Source: Phaeosaccion multiseriatum
Taxonomy: Eukaryota; Ochrophyta, other classes
DNA: 64,000 nucleotides
Direction of reading: 5' to 3'
Assembly (NCBI GenBank): GCA_965112735.1
Contig: OZ218951.1
Coordinates: forward strand, 2,356,001-2,420,000
Part shown: positions 1 to 12,410 of the stretch, in pieces
Layout of the letters: every line of letters starts with the position of its first letter
Numbering within the stretch: the stretch's first letter is position 1
Made by a program: the position numbers and the translations under genes
Notes under the pieces: generated by a model
The model's database searches: none
What the model was told of the DNA's origin: nothing
Seen by the model: only the letters and a program-made list of their open reading frames with translations

Positions 1-1564
1 GTGGGCAGAGACACCGACAAGAGAGAGAGCGCGCGCGAGAGACAGGGAGAGAGCACGACAAGTCTATGCTTTCATCTCATCTCTGTCTGTGGCTGGGGGA
101 GGGAAGACGGCAGAGCAGCTTGAGTTTGTTTCATCTGTCTGTGGGGGAGGGAAGACGGCGGAGCAGCTTGATTTTGAGTCCCTCCCCTTGTCACCGTACA
201 AGTTGGGGCTGCCATTACATCACGACCGACGGAGGGACGGTCTTGGCGGCTTGGCGCCCCCCCGGGGTACGGCGACGGTAGGAGGGTGGTACGTCTGCCC
301 CGTCGCTCTTCCCTACTGCAGAGAAAGAGAGAGAGAGAGAGAGAGGGAGCTTTGATGCTCTTGTCGTCTGCGGCTCTTTGGCGTGTGCCCAGCCAACGGT
401 TCGCAACGGTGGAGCGAATCGATGTAGGGGTACTCGTTTCTCTCATTGGGCCTTGCGCTCGCTCCCGCAGCCGATGGGCAAACCAACCCCCGGCCTGGAG
501 GCAAATAAGAGGAAGCAGAGGAGTCGAAGCAGGCCGTTGTAGACAGGCTGGTTACGTACCATTGCAGCGGCAAACGAGAGGACCGGAACCTAGGGCGCCC
601 GCGACTCTCGTTTGGGTGAAACGTCGGCAGAACGGCAGGCAGGGGCGGCTCCGGCGTCCATCAGCCCACCCCCCCCTGACCTCCATTTTTCTGTGCTGCT
701 GGGTGTAGAGAAGGAGAAGAAGTGCGTGTATGAAAGAATAGAACAGAATGAATCGGTCCGGTGTACTCAAGCGTCTCGCGCCCCTCAAAAAATATATCGG
801 GGTGGATGCGGGAGGGAAGCCAAACCCCTCCCGAAAAACGCTCTCGCCCCCGGGGGGGGTGTTATGATCAGAATAGTGGGGGTTGAGGTTGTTGGGGAGA
901 GGCAGGGGAATAAAAAGCCGAAAGCCCAAAGCCTGCCCGCACCCAGGATCGTAAAAAAGATCTGCACCAGGGGAGAGAGGGAGGAGGGCAGCTGCAGCGT
1001 GCGTCCTGCGAGGGTGAGTGGAAAGCGAGCCAGTGGAAAGTTGTGTGACCCCCACGCGGCCTACGGACCCTTCACCCTTTTTCCTCGCATCTAAATCATC
1101 TTTGTGACGGCGAGCAGTTGGTGTCTCTTGTGTTTTTTAATACTGCTCCTAAGCTGTCAAGCAGAGGTGACGCTGCTGCTTCAGCATATGCTGCTTCTTG
1201 CTCGCACATGCCTTGTCCGCCTTCACCTGCTGTGGCATGAATCTCCCCACCCCACCACCACTTTTCCTGGGAGATAACCAAGAGCATTGGGAACAAAAGC
1301 GACACTTGGGCATAGGCCGACAACTGCGACGTGCTCGCCTCGCCATCTGATTCCCTTGCGATTTGCTCCTTGCCTCCAAACGGCTCTCAACCCAAACCTT
1401 AGGTCCTCCTGCCACATCAAGATCAGAGGATTGAGGGAAGGAGGGGAGCATTGACCACCACGGCAATGAGCACGGAGAGGCGCTTTTGAATGAGCGCTAG
1501 GAGGAGGAGGAGGAAAGTTGGTCTGAGTTGGTGCTGCCATCACTAGTGGTAGCTATCTTTCAAA
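1..1564. other. upstream region without a recognised gene
   Basis: No coding region could be supported here. The first 360 bases are rich in GA dinucleotide runs (about 21-60 and 325-350). Open frames exist on both strands, but their products are low in complexity and match no family I know. The last few hundred bases probably hold the promoter and 5' UTR of the SWI3-like gene that starts at 1565. Confidence 0.5.
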
Positions 1565-4500
1565 ATGGGCGGAGGTGGAGGGGGTAACGGCGGCAGTAAC
1601 AGAGACCGAGACCGCCACAGGAGAAGGGAGGGCGGTTGGGGGAACGAGGACATGAATGGCGAGAGCGGTAGGAAGCCTTCGTCCACGTCACGCAGCAAGG
1701 ACAGGGACTTCCGTGACTCGGGCAGCAGTGGGAGAGACAGAGACAGAGATCGAGACGGCTCCTCCTCCCGGAAGAGACGCAGGCCTCAGGATGAGGGAGG
1801 CAGCGGGAGGGATGGCCCCGGGTCGCCTGTTGCAGAGAAAGGGTGGACAGCATCCGGGACAGATGGAGGCGGGCGGTCTAGGATCGACGACAGCAGCAAC
1901 AACAGCAACAGCCACGGCAGCAGCACCTTTGATAACAACAGCAGCAAACGATCCAAGGGACCGCCCGTGGAGGGCCGGGAAGAGAACGCAACAAGCTTGG
2001 CGGATAAGTCGGAGTCGGGAGGGGACCGAGTGAGTACTTCTTCCTCGTCGACAGGCAAGGCAACGGCCAAGACAAACGGAAGCAGTGGCGGTGGCGCGGG
2101 GGGCGGTACCGCAAAGGCTGATGTACCACCAAAGAAGGCCGGAGATGATAGCCGCAAGAGCAGTGCTAATAGTATCCCGCAGCCTCGCGTGACGCACATT
2201 CATTCCGACCAGCTCAAGCCATCTGTAGACAGCTCTCGGGACGAGGTGCTCACGCACGACATTGGGGCCAACATCTGGGAGCTACGGAACCCCAAGGGTG
2301 ATGCAGAGATGATGAAGGCGGAGGTAGAGGCCGCCGAGGCTGCTCAACGAGCGAAGCTGGCGGAGGCAGAGGAGGAGAGGAGGAGGGAGAAGGAGAAGGA
2401 GAAGGTGGTGCTGGAGGCAGCGAACAAGGCAGAGCAGAAAGATGGCGCAACAGAGACAGTGGCGGGGGAGACGGGGAGAGGAGAGCCGGAGGAGGGAGTT
2501 GAGCAACGAGAAGGGCCGGAGAAGGAAGATGGAGTGCGTGGAGGCAAAGAGGAGAAGGGGGGGGGCGAGAAGGATCAAGGAGGAGAAGGGGCTGCCGCCA
2601 TGGAAGTGGAGAGCGAGGAGGTCCTAGGCAGCACGGCGACGGCCTCTGTATCACCAACTGCTGCTACTGGCATTGCCCAACAAGCGGAAGGGAAGGAGGA
2701 GGAGGAGGAGAATAGAAGCAAATCGGTAGCAGTAGAGGGTAGAGAGGAGGAGAAGGGGGGATCAACCACTGTTACGGGGCAGAAAGACGCAGCACCAGCA
2801 CCAGCACCAGCACCGCCAGCTGTTGGTGATGCAGTAGCAGCAGTAGGCGGCACCCCTCGGCCACCAAGCCCAACTTCCGCTGTCCGTGCCCCTGCCCCTC
2901 CTGCCCCGTCGGTAGTAGAGGCAAGCGTGCCCCGCGTCCGGCCTTTGAAGGAGCTTGCGCTGCCAGCCTCTCAGGCCTGGTTCGACCCTGACAGTGTCTC
3001 TTCCTTCGAGATGCGCATGTTGCCAGAGTTCTTCACAGGGCGGAGCACCTCCAAGACGCCAGAGACCTACTTGGTGATGCGAAACTTCATCGTGGGCTTA
3101 TGGGACAAGAAGCAGCAGGCGCAGTTTCAGGGAGCGGGCGGAGGAGGGGGGGCGGGGGCGGGGGCAGGGGCAGGCGGGTTTGCGAATGACAGAGGTGGAG
3201 GGGGTCGTGGTCCTGCTGCTGCTGCTCCTCCCGCCCCGCTTTTGAGCGCGACGGAGTGCCGGAGACAGCTCAGTGGAGACGCCGGGGCAGTGCTGCGGGT
3301 GCACGACTTTTTGGAGAAGTTTGGGGTCATCAATGTGAGTTTCAGTCCGGATCCCGCGGCGCATGCGGCTGCGAGTGCCGTTGACGATGCGGCGGAGGCC
3401 CGTGCTGCCGCTGCCTCTGCTGCTAGCGCGGCGGCTACTGCCCGTGCGGTCGCTGCTGCTGCTTCTACTGCTGCTGCTGCTGCTGCTGGGACAGGGGAGG
3501 AGCGAGACGCGAAAGAAGTTGCTGCTGCTGCGGAGGAGGCGCGAGCTACCGCCGACGCCGCTGCTTCCAAGGCAGCTGCCCTGGCTTCTGCCACTGCTGC
3601 TCGAGCCACGCAAGCCACCGCTGCGGTGGAGAGTGCTCGCGCTCGGGGAGTCCCCACCAGTGCCCCTACGGACATCGCTCATGCTGCTGCGGCAAGGAGA
3701 GCCACCAACGCCTCCTCGTTTGCGTTGCGGGGAAATCAGTTCTTTGCACTGCCGCCCGTAAAGGACGTGTGGGACACTCAGTGGAGCAGAGAAGCAGCCC
3801 CGGCGGGGGGGCGTGCTCAGGTGAATGGCGGCCGTCGCGGTGATGCTTCTTCTTCTGCGGCGGATAGCAGTGGATGGTCGGCCGATAAGGTGATGGTGAT
3901 GATCAAGGCGGTGGCGAAACACCGCGACGATTGGGGGGCGATTGCGGCCGAGGTGGGCATTGAGGGGGTGGACGCCGCAGCTTGTCTGCAGCGCTTTGTG
4001 CGGCTCTCTGTAGAGGAGATACTGGGGGAGGGCGCCGACATGCAAGGCTCGGTGTCTGTCGCCGTCCAGCAAGGAGGGGGAGGGAGGAGTAGTGGTGGTG
4101 GCAGTGGCAGTGGAAGTGGAGGATCTGGTGGAACGCCGTCCTCCAAGGCGTCCTCGTCGTCCTGTGCTAGGCGTTGTGCAACTACCGCTCACGCTGCGGT
4201 GGCTGCGGGTGGAGCAGGTGGCTCGTTTGTGGTGAAGGACGCCGTGATGCCGGCGCTAGGCCTGGCCTCGTCGCTTGTGCACCACTGTGCTCCGGAGATT
4301 CTCAAGGCGGCGTACTCTGCGGCACAGGATGCTTTGGGCGAACAAGTCAGGCTTCAGGGGTCGGAGTTCAGCACGATTCTTGAGGAGGAGCTCCGCAGGC
4401 TTGATGAACTGGACTGGCCTCAAGACGATGAGGAGGAAGGACAAGGAGGAGAGGAGGAGGAGGATGAGGAGGAGGAGGATGTCGCAATGGATGAAGAGAG

Positions 4501-6565
4501 TGACGTTAGTGAGGAGGAGGAGGAGGACGACGACGACGAGGAGGAGGACGACGAGGACGACGAAGAGGAGGAAGAGGGGGAGGAGAAGAAAGAGGCGGGT
4601 AAAAGCAATGGGGTGGAGGAGGATGGAGGTGTAGGTAACAAGGAGGCCCAGCCTCGTGCAGCAGAGGAGGAGGGAAAGAAAGAAAGAATTAGAGAGCCCC
4701 TCCCATCGGCAGCGGGCACTGGGACTGAGGAGCCGGTCGGCAAGGAGAAGACGTTGGGGGATGAGGAGGAGGCCGACAAGAAGGAAGGCCGTGAGGAGGA
4801 CCAACAGGCGGGAGCGAGTGCTCAGGAGAACAGACCCTCTGCAATGCACGCTCAAGACGATGCTGCTGTATCACCAACTGCTGCAGCTGCCGCCGCTACC
4901 GGTGATAAAGGGGAGAAGGGTCACAATGGCGCACCAGGCGACGAGGGCGAGGCACCGAGCAGTGGGGATAAGCAGAGCAGTGACTCGGAAGCGACAACGA
5001 CTCCCGAGAAGGTTTCCTCGGACGATACGGCTTCGAAGGAAGAGGACACAGGGGCCACAGACGAGGAGAAGGAGGCGGTTGACCGTAAAGAGGGGGGTGG
5101 TGAGGAGGGAGGTGGAGGCTCCGAAAAGGGGGCGGCAGACGCAGCAGAAGGAGGGGTGGGAGGGGGGCAAGCAGAAGAGGGGAGGAAAGAAGGATCAGCA
5201 GTAGCAGCAGCGGCATCAGCAGCATCGTCGGCAGAAGGATCAGAAGGAGCAAAAACGGTTCAGAAAGAGGGGGAAGCTGGGACTGACAAGTCGCCTTCTA
5301 CTGACGGAACGAAAAGCAGCAGCAGCAACAACAACAACAGCAGCAGTAGTAATAGTAGTAGTTGTAGTAGTAGCAGCAACAGCGGAGGAGGCCACAACGA
5401 GAGCGAGAAGCAAGAGCGACAAGAGAATGGTCCTGTCAAAGCGAAGAACGAAGAAGCAGGGTCATCGTCATCAGCTCCTCCTGTCTCTTCCACAGGCGGC
5501 GACGCGCCAGATGCAGAGGCTCTCAAGGAGGAAGGAGGTGGTGATGGGAAGAAGGGCACGGCGTCCACGGACAAGGGCAAGGCAGAAGATGCTGGGGCGG
5601 CAGTTGATGGAGCAACAGCAGCAGCAGTTGGTGGTACTGATGACATGGAGGTTGGCGACGACACTGGCAAGCAAGCTGGATCACCATCCGAAGAAGCAGC
5701 AGCAGTAGCAACAGCAGAGGACGGTGGGGAACAGGGCGGCAGCAGTAGCAGTAGCAACAGCAACAGCGACAACAAGAATAGCACTAGCGGCAAGGGCAAG
5801 GCCAAAGGCAAAGGCCCCAGCAAGAAGGAGAAGAGGCGTGCTGAGAAGGCCGCGAGGGCTCTGGCCAAGAGGGAGAGGGCCAAGGCCAAGGCTGCCGCAG
5901 CGGCGCGGAGGCGTAGGGAGGCGACTGCGGCGAGAAGGGCCAAGGCCCGAGCACAAGCAATGGCCAAGAAGCGTGTCATCATTTCGCAGGCGCTGGCGCA
6001 CGTGGCGTCTAGTGTGGGGGCTGCTCATGCCGCCGTGTTGTCTGTGTCTGCTTTGCAAGCAAAGGCACTGGCGGAGCAGGTGAGGGGATTCGGGAGAGGG
6101 AGGGGTGGGGGGAGGGGGGGGTGGTTTCTCGCTCCAGTCTTTTGTCCACAGGGCTGATGGATGATTTCGTCTGCCCTGCCCGCTTCTCTTTTGAATAGGA
6201 AACTCATAAATCATTGCTCTCTGTCTCTCTCGCTTTCGCTCCTTCCCCCCCACGCACACCCACGCACCCACACACACACACACACACATGCACACACACA
6301 TGCACACACACACATACACACACACACACACACATACACACACACTCACACACACACACACACACACACACAGGAGGAGAAGCGCTTGGAGCACATCGTA
6401 GGGGATCTCGTGGAGGCGCGAGTAAGACGCTTGGAGGGAAAGATGCACTACCTTGAAGAGTTAGAGAGCTTGTTGGAGAGGGAGAGGGAGGATCTGGAGT
6501 GCGAGAAGGTGGAGGCCCTGACGCAGCGGATACGGCACTCCATCGGGGCGCAGCATGGCATTTAG
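1565..6565 (+). CDS. SWI3/SMARCC-type SWI/SNF chromatin-remodelling subunit
   Basis: Two exons, 1565-6079 and 6374-6565, joined in phase 0 (GCAG|GTGAGG donor, CACAG acceptor), give about 1,568 aa. SWI3/SMARCC proteins are scaffold subunits of SWI/SNF nucleosome remodellers. Visible domains: a SWIRM domain (about residues 462-592; AWFDP, LPEFFTGRS, TPETYLVMRNF, then CRRQLSGDAGAVLRVHDFLE); a SANT domain (about 766-822; WSADKVMVMIKAVAKHRDDW); the conserved helical segment after SANT (about 889-935; PALGLASSLVHHCAPEI); and the C-terminal coiled coil, finished by exon 2 (RRLEGKMHYLEELESLLERE). Oddities: a Gly/Ala-rich loop of about 45 residues splits the SWIRM domain at 3117-3240, a long acidic stretch follows the helical segment (4408-4600), and several hundred residues of Ser/Asn/Glu low complexity precede the coiled coil. 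The intron ends in a (CA)n tract. Family assignment is firm. Confidence 0.93.
2646..2662 (-). repeat. dispersed 17-bp element, copy 1
   Basis: Exact copy of AGCAGTTGGTGATACAG on the minus strand, inside the SWI3-like gene. Read on the coding strand it encodes VSPTA. See the finding on this element. Confidence 0.8.
4866..4882 (-). repeat. dispersed 17-bp element, copy 2
   Basis: Second exact copy in the SWI3-like gene, 2.2 kb downstream of the first. It has the same orientation and frame (VSPTA) and again adjoins GCT/GCA codons. Confidence 0.8.
6264..6372 (+). repeat. (CA)n microsatellite at the intron 3' end
   Basis: About 100 bp of CA dinucleotides with ATG/ATA interruptions run directly into the CAG acceptor of the SWI3-like gene and occupy the polypyrimidine-tract position. 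The preceding bases (6220-6250) are CT-rich. Confidence 0.85.
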
Positions 6566-7269
6566 AGCAGAGGGGTGGGGGTGAGAGTGGGGAGGAGGGG
6601 GTTTGAAGGAGGAGGAGGAGGAGGAGGAGGAGGAGGAGGAGGATGGGGTTGGGGTGGGGGGGAACTAGGAGGGGGTAGTTGGGGAGTTTTTGGGGTCTGC
6701 CCCTTCGACTCCCCCTCCTCCCTCCCTCCCTCCCTCCCTCCGTCCGTCCTTGCCTCTTTCTAGAGAGAGTTCGTCGTGGCTCTTTGCTGAGGGTTGCTTC
6801 GATCGATGGTGTCGCGTAATCATAGCTGGACTGGACAGGTGTGCCTCGTATAGTAGGCCGGCTGTATCCGGCTCAGTGCGCTGCACCCTCTGGTCTTGTG
6901 GCAAGCAGGTTACGATGCAAGTGTATAGCAGGAAAGGTATTCGTGTAACAAAGAATATGAAAGAGGTAGCGGCCAATCTTCTTCTTTTTCCCTCCTCCCC
7001 ACGGTGTGGGAGTAACCTCGACACAAAGGTGTTGTCTGTCTCTGTTCTCCTCCCCTACTTACGATCAACAAACACATAATCTAATGATCTGAAACTTAAA
7101 CTCACCCCCCCCCCACCCCCCCCCCCCGACTTCGCGACACAGCGCTGAGAGGAGACACCACGCTCCGCAGTAGGTCAGCGACGCTGGAAAAGAGCGATGA
7201 AGTCCTCCTGAAAGACACAAGTCAGGCTCCTTTCTACCCTCCGCCTCCACAAAGGAGGAGGGCGCGGAA
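6566..7269. other. intergenic: 3' flank of SWI3-like gene and upstream region of the USP/Ulp1 fusion gene
   Basis: No gene seen. It holds a GGA run at about 6608-6645, a CCCT run at about 6715-6745, a moderately AT-rich stretch (6900-7090) and two C-runs interrupted by A at about 7107-7130. The frame of the downstream gene is closed by a stop at 7198-7200, so its start cannot lie much above 7270 without another exon. Confidence 0.5.
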
Positions 7270-10200
7270 ATGGAGCGGCTAGGCGGGAGGGAGCGGCTTC
7301 CCGCCAGTGTCGAGATGGAGACAATCTTGAGCAGGCCGTGCTTGGCGAGCATGAGTCTGTTGGCTGTAGCTAGGAGCCCGGCCCTCCACAAGGCCGTGCA
7401 TGCCATGGAGCGAGAACGCCTCGGTCTTGAGCCTCTCCACCCAGACCGTCCCCCACTCGACAGCAGCAGCAGCAACAGCAAAAGCGACGGTACGAAAGCG
7501 AATATCAGGGGAGGTGATGTGAAGGCGAGGAGAGCGCTCCATCGCCTCCTCTGCCTGGCCGCGGACGATGCCATTCTCCCGACGCAGGGTCAAGCAAGGT
7601 CCGGAGGAGGGAAGGGAAAGGGTGCGGCTCAAGAAGCGTTCCTGAGTCTGGTGCAGCAGGTTGAGAACGGCGATGGTTTGAACCGAAATACTCCGAGCCG
7701 GAATCACATCTTGACCATGTGGGGTGGAGCGTCGCCGGCCCAATACGTCAAGGAGATTTGCGGTCTGGACTTGGAGGGAATGGCCCACCTGCTTGGTGAG
7801 TAGTCTTGCCCCACCTCCCGCCAACTGTCTATTCCTCCTACTCTAGCCCATGTGCAAGCCAAGCGCGGGCCTTCCTTTGCCCTCCTTTTGCTTCCATGCG
7901 AACGCTCCTGACTCACTATGGCATCGTCACCTCGTTACCACCGCATTTCCGCCCTCACCGTCTCAGGGCTTTGCTTCCATGAAACCTTCTTCTGCGAGTG
8001 TACCACTGGTGAGAAAGAGGTGCCCCCCAAGAGCAGCAGCAGCAGGAGCAGCAGCTGTCGTATGGGCAACGGAATTTCAGCGAAGGAGGGGGAGCATGCT
8101 CCCGTCGACGGCCGCTTAAAACCGGCTCCGTTAGTCGTGAAAACGAGGGGGGGAGGAGGATTGGGTGGTGCGGAGGGCCCAAGCTTGGGTAGAGGTACAC
8201 CACCTTCCACTCTGGCCCAAGCGTTGGAGAACTACTGGTATTCCAGGGGGGCCTGCCCTCGATGCCAGAAAGAGACCATGGTGGCAAGAACGGTCATGGA
8301 GCCTCTGCCAGATTGCTTCATTGTAAGCATCGACAGCGGCCCATCTAGTGGTGCTGTGGGTGGTGCTGTGGGTGGTGGTGGTGGTGGTGGAGGAGGAGGA
8401 GGAGGACGAGGAGGAGGACGAGGAGGAGGACGAGGCGGGGGGAAGAGTGGCGGGAAGAATAGCCAGTCCATGACTTCGTTCATGAGGAACCCCCCGCCCT
8501 TCAAGCTGGACTACGCGACTACATTACACTTGTACCAGCATCAGGATCAGCGCCAGCAGCCGCGAGAGGGGAAGGGGGAGGAGGAGGAGGAGGAGGAGGA
8601 GGAGGAGGAGGAGGAGGAGGAGGAGGAGCATGGTGGAGGGCAAGAGGTGTATATTACCGGCAACAACATCAGCAACAACACCAGCAACAACAACAACCGG
8701 GTGCAGGGGTACCAGCTTGTCGCCGCTGTATTTAGGGACGGAGAGGGCTACTGTACGGCCTTTGAAGGAGATGCAGGAAAGTGGTGGTTGGCGACGCGGG
8801 AGAAGGGGGTAGAGGACACGGCGCTTGACGACCTGAACTTGGCCAAATCGCCGGTGTTGGGCTTGTATCAGAAGGGGCGATACCTTAGTGGCAGTGGTGT
8901 TCGTAGTGGTGGTGATGGTAGTGGAGGAAGGGGGATCGGGCGGAGGAGTCCGGCGGAGGCAGGGAGGGGAAAAGTAGGTGCAGCAGCGGGAGCAGCCCCA
9001 GGAGCAGCAGCAGCAGTACGACATGGTGGCAGAGAAGCTCTGTCTATAATTGGGCCCTCTTCGAAGCGCAAGCCCATCTCCCCCCCCAGCGAGGATATAG
9101 TAGAGATCAGCAGCGACGAGGAGGGGGAAGAGGATGTAGGGCCACAAAGAGTGGGAGAGAAGGACAAGGGAAGTAGTGAGGTTTCACCTGAGCAGCTGAA
9201 GGGGAAGGAAGAGGGAGGCGAGAGAGGGGAGAGGGCGAACAAAGACAACGGGGCGGCATCAGGGACAGGGGGGGGAGAAGAGGCGACTGACAAGGCACCA
9301 CAGAAGGCGAAAGATGATGGGAGAGCTGCAGATGGAGGTAGGGAGGAGGAAGGTGACACAGAGAAGGACGAGATGGACATTGATGGCGGCAACGAGGAGG
9401 AAGACGAGGAGACTCAGGCGAAAGGCACGCAGAAGGATATCGAAGATGTTACTGAGGGATGCAAGAAGATGAGTTTTGGAGGCTCGTCTTCAGATTCTCT
9501 TCTTGGCACGATACTTACGGAGGAAGGCGGAGGAGGAGGAGGAGGAGGAGGAGGAGGAGGAGGAGGAGGAGGAGGAGGAGGAGGAGGAGGAGAAGAAGGG
9601 AAGGCCGAGAAGGAAGAGGAAGAGGAAGAGGAGGACGCAAAGAAGGATGCCAACGAGGAGGATGATGTGAACAGGGGGCAAGGGGGGCCTGGAGAGGGAG
9701 GAGAAGGGATTACGGTAGAGGAGGAGGAGGAGGAGGAGGAGGAGGAGGAGGAGGAGGGGGAGGAGGAGGAAGAGGAGGAGGAGGAGCAGAAGGAGCACGA
9801 GGAGGAGCAGGAGGAGGAGGAGCACGAGGAGCACGAGGAGCAGCAGCTGCAGCAGCAGCAGAAGGAGGAGGGGGAGCAGAAGGATGCAAAGGAAATGAAG
9901 GCGGCGGACAGGGATGAAGGGGTAGAAGGGAAGGCGGACGAGCATGTCAAGGGGGAAGAGAAGAAGAAGGGTGATCCCAGGAAGATTCTCACCAAGTTCA
10001 ATCTGAAGCCAACGACGTGCAAACAACAGAAGGTGAACGACAAACGGAAGACGGAAGACGGGGAGATCAAGACACCTTCAAGTGTCTCCGCTGATGAAGA
10101 TGCAGCCGATTCGCCCCCTCCCTTGCCAGTGCCACCAGCCATGTTAGTTGGAGCCGCACTAGTTGGTGGTACAAAGGCAGCATTGGCAGGAGAAGCAGGA

Positions 10201-10481
10201 GGAAGAGGAGGCGGAGGAGGAGGCGTTGCAAGAGAGCAAGGGGAGGGAGTGGATGCTTCTCCTTGCGCTTCCGCGGCAGCTGGGGACGGTAAAAGTGACA
10301 TGGGCGGGAACGACAAGGACAAGTACGACGCCTATAATGATGATGGTACTACTGATGAGGATGATGATAAAGAAGGGCGAGGAGGAGGAAGAGGACGAGG
10401 AAGAGGACGAGGAGGAGGAGGAGGAGGAGGAGGAGGAGGAGGAGGAGGAGGTGATGCTGCTACTGCTGCTGTTGATGATGG

Positions 10482-10513
<32 letters not shown>

Positions 10514-12367
10514 TGGAGATCGTGGAGCTCCACAGTGTGAGTAATGGGGGGCGTGGCGGCGGTGTGAAGGGCGGAGGAGGAGCATCGGCAGTGACGAGTA
10601 AGGGGGAAAGTGGTGGGAAGAAAAGCGAGGCCCTCACCAACATTTCCCGGAGCTACAATTCGAATGCGCAGGGGGGCGACACGAGTAGTGATGATGATGA
10701 CGATGAAGATGATGCAGACATGAAGGCGGCGAAAGAGGCATCTCTTGCCGAGCACCAGGCTAGGAGGGGTCTGTGCTACAAGAGGGCCCGGGGGACAGAA
10801 ACGAAGAAGACAGTGACAGGGGCAGAAGCAATGCTCGGTGGTGGTGGTGGTGGTGGTGGTGGTGGTGGTGCTGCGGCTGCTGGGAAGAAGAAAGGGGGAG
10901 GGCTGGGCGGTGAGATGGTAGTGGACTTAAGTGAGGACCTCGGTGAAGATGGCAACGGCGACCACCAAGAGGAGGCTGGAGGGGGTGGAGGAGGGGGGCG
11001 AGGAGGGGGGTGGAAGGCTCTTGCCGACGGGAAGCATGAGAAGATTGGGGCAGGAAACGGGATCGGCCGCGGCGGCCATTTTAAGAGGAAGGGCGGGAAG
11101 GTACAGGCAGGGGGAGGGGTAGAAAAGAAGAAGAGGAAAGTCAGCACCGAGGAGAAGGGGGGTACTGACGCCATGGATGAGGAGTACGAGTATTCGTCGG
11201 GTGGCACGGAAGACATTGACGACGACGATTTTGAGGAAGAAGACAATGGAGCACTAACATCTGCAGCAGCCAAGAGCAAGATACAGGCTCACAGCAGCAG
11301 CAGTGGCAAGAGGGGTCGGCCAGGGGGGGTGGGGGAGCCGGGTGGGGACGGGCAAGTAGGGTGGGGGACGAAGAGGAGGAAGCAGCTGAGACAGAGCACG
11401 TTAGATGGCTTGGGGGGCGTGGGGGGCGGGGCTTCTCCCTCCTCGAAGGGGAAAGGCTCTTGGGGAACGTTACCGCCAACTACTGCCGCTGGGAGAGCGG
11501 CCTTGGAGCGAGCTCAGCGGGCGGGGGTGGGTGCTGCTGTAGGAGGAGGAGGAGGAGGAGGAGGAGGAGGAGGGGGGGGGGGAGGAGGGGGGGGGGGAGC
11601 CGCGGCGCGCAAGAGGGGGAGAGGGGTCGTTGCGACTGGGAGAGGAGGAGGTGGCGACTCTCGTAGGCCTCTGGACGGGAACTTGACGACGAAGAACGGA
11701 AGGAAGGGCGCCGCATCAGACGAGGAAGAAGAAGGCCCTTGGAAGGACAAGTTTCACAGGGAGCCTGAGGAGGAGGAGGACGAGGAGGGCAGCAAACTCG
11801 CTCAATTCACCAAAATGTTCCCCACGGCTTGTTCGAACCCGGACCCGGACCCGGACTGGGCGAACGCTCCCGAGAGGAGTAGCGTCTCTTGTCTCCCGGG
11901 GGGCAGGGGGCTTGGTGACCGTATTCCCCGTACCATCACCACCACTAGCAGCTGTAGCAGCAGCAGCCGGAGCGGCGGTGGTGGCAGTAGTAGCGGCGTT
12001 GGGCGTCAGCGGGGCAGAGAAGTGGTTGTGGGGCACTCGGTGCTGCGTACGAAGGGGACCATTTCGACGGGCCACACAAGGAGGTCAAGTGGTAGAGCTG
12101 CGGAGAGAGTGACAGAAGTCGAAGATTACAGCGATGAAGAAAGCGCGTGGGAGGAGCAGCCAAGAGGGGGAGCGAACAGCAAGAGGAAGGCGAAGGCGAA
12201 GGGCGGCAGAAGCAGTGGCAGCAGCAAGAGGGGATCTGGCAGGGTAATGGCGGAGACCATTGATGACACTGACGATAGTGATGACGACTTCGAAGTTCAA
12301 GCAGGACCGAGCAGCATCACCGCCAGCGGACCGAGGACGAGAACGTGAGTTTCAGTACCCTGTCTGA

Positions 12368-12410
<43 letters not shown>

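Noticed and set aside
3098-4192. Long minus-strand frame opposite the SWI3-like gene
   Set aside because: It is antisense to the SWIRM and SANT domains; composition is Arg/Ser-rich with no conserved pattern.
11370-11420. Possible PCNA-binding (PIP-like) box, QSTLDGL, in the fusion-protein linker
   Set aside because: It lacks the two aromatic residues that define a PIP box.
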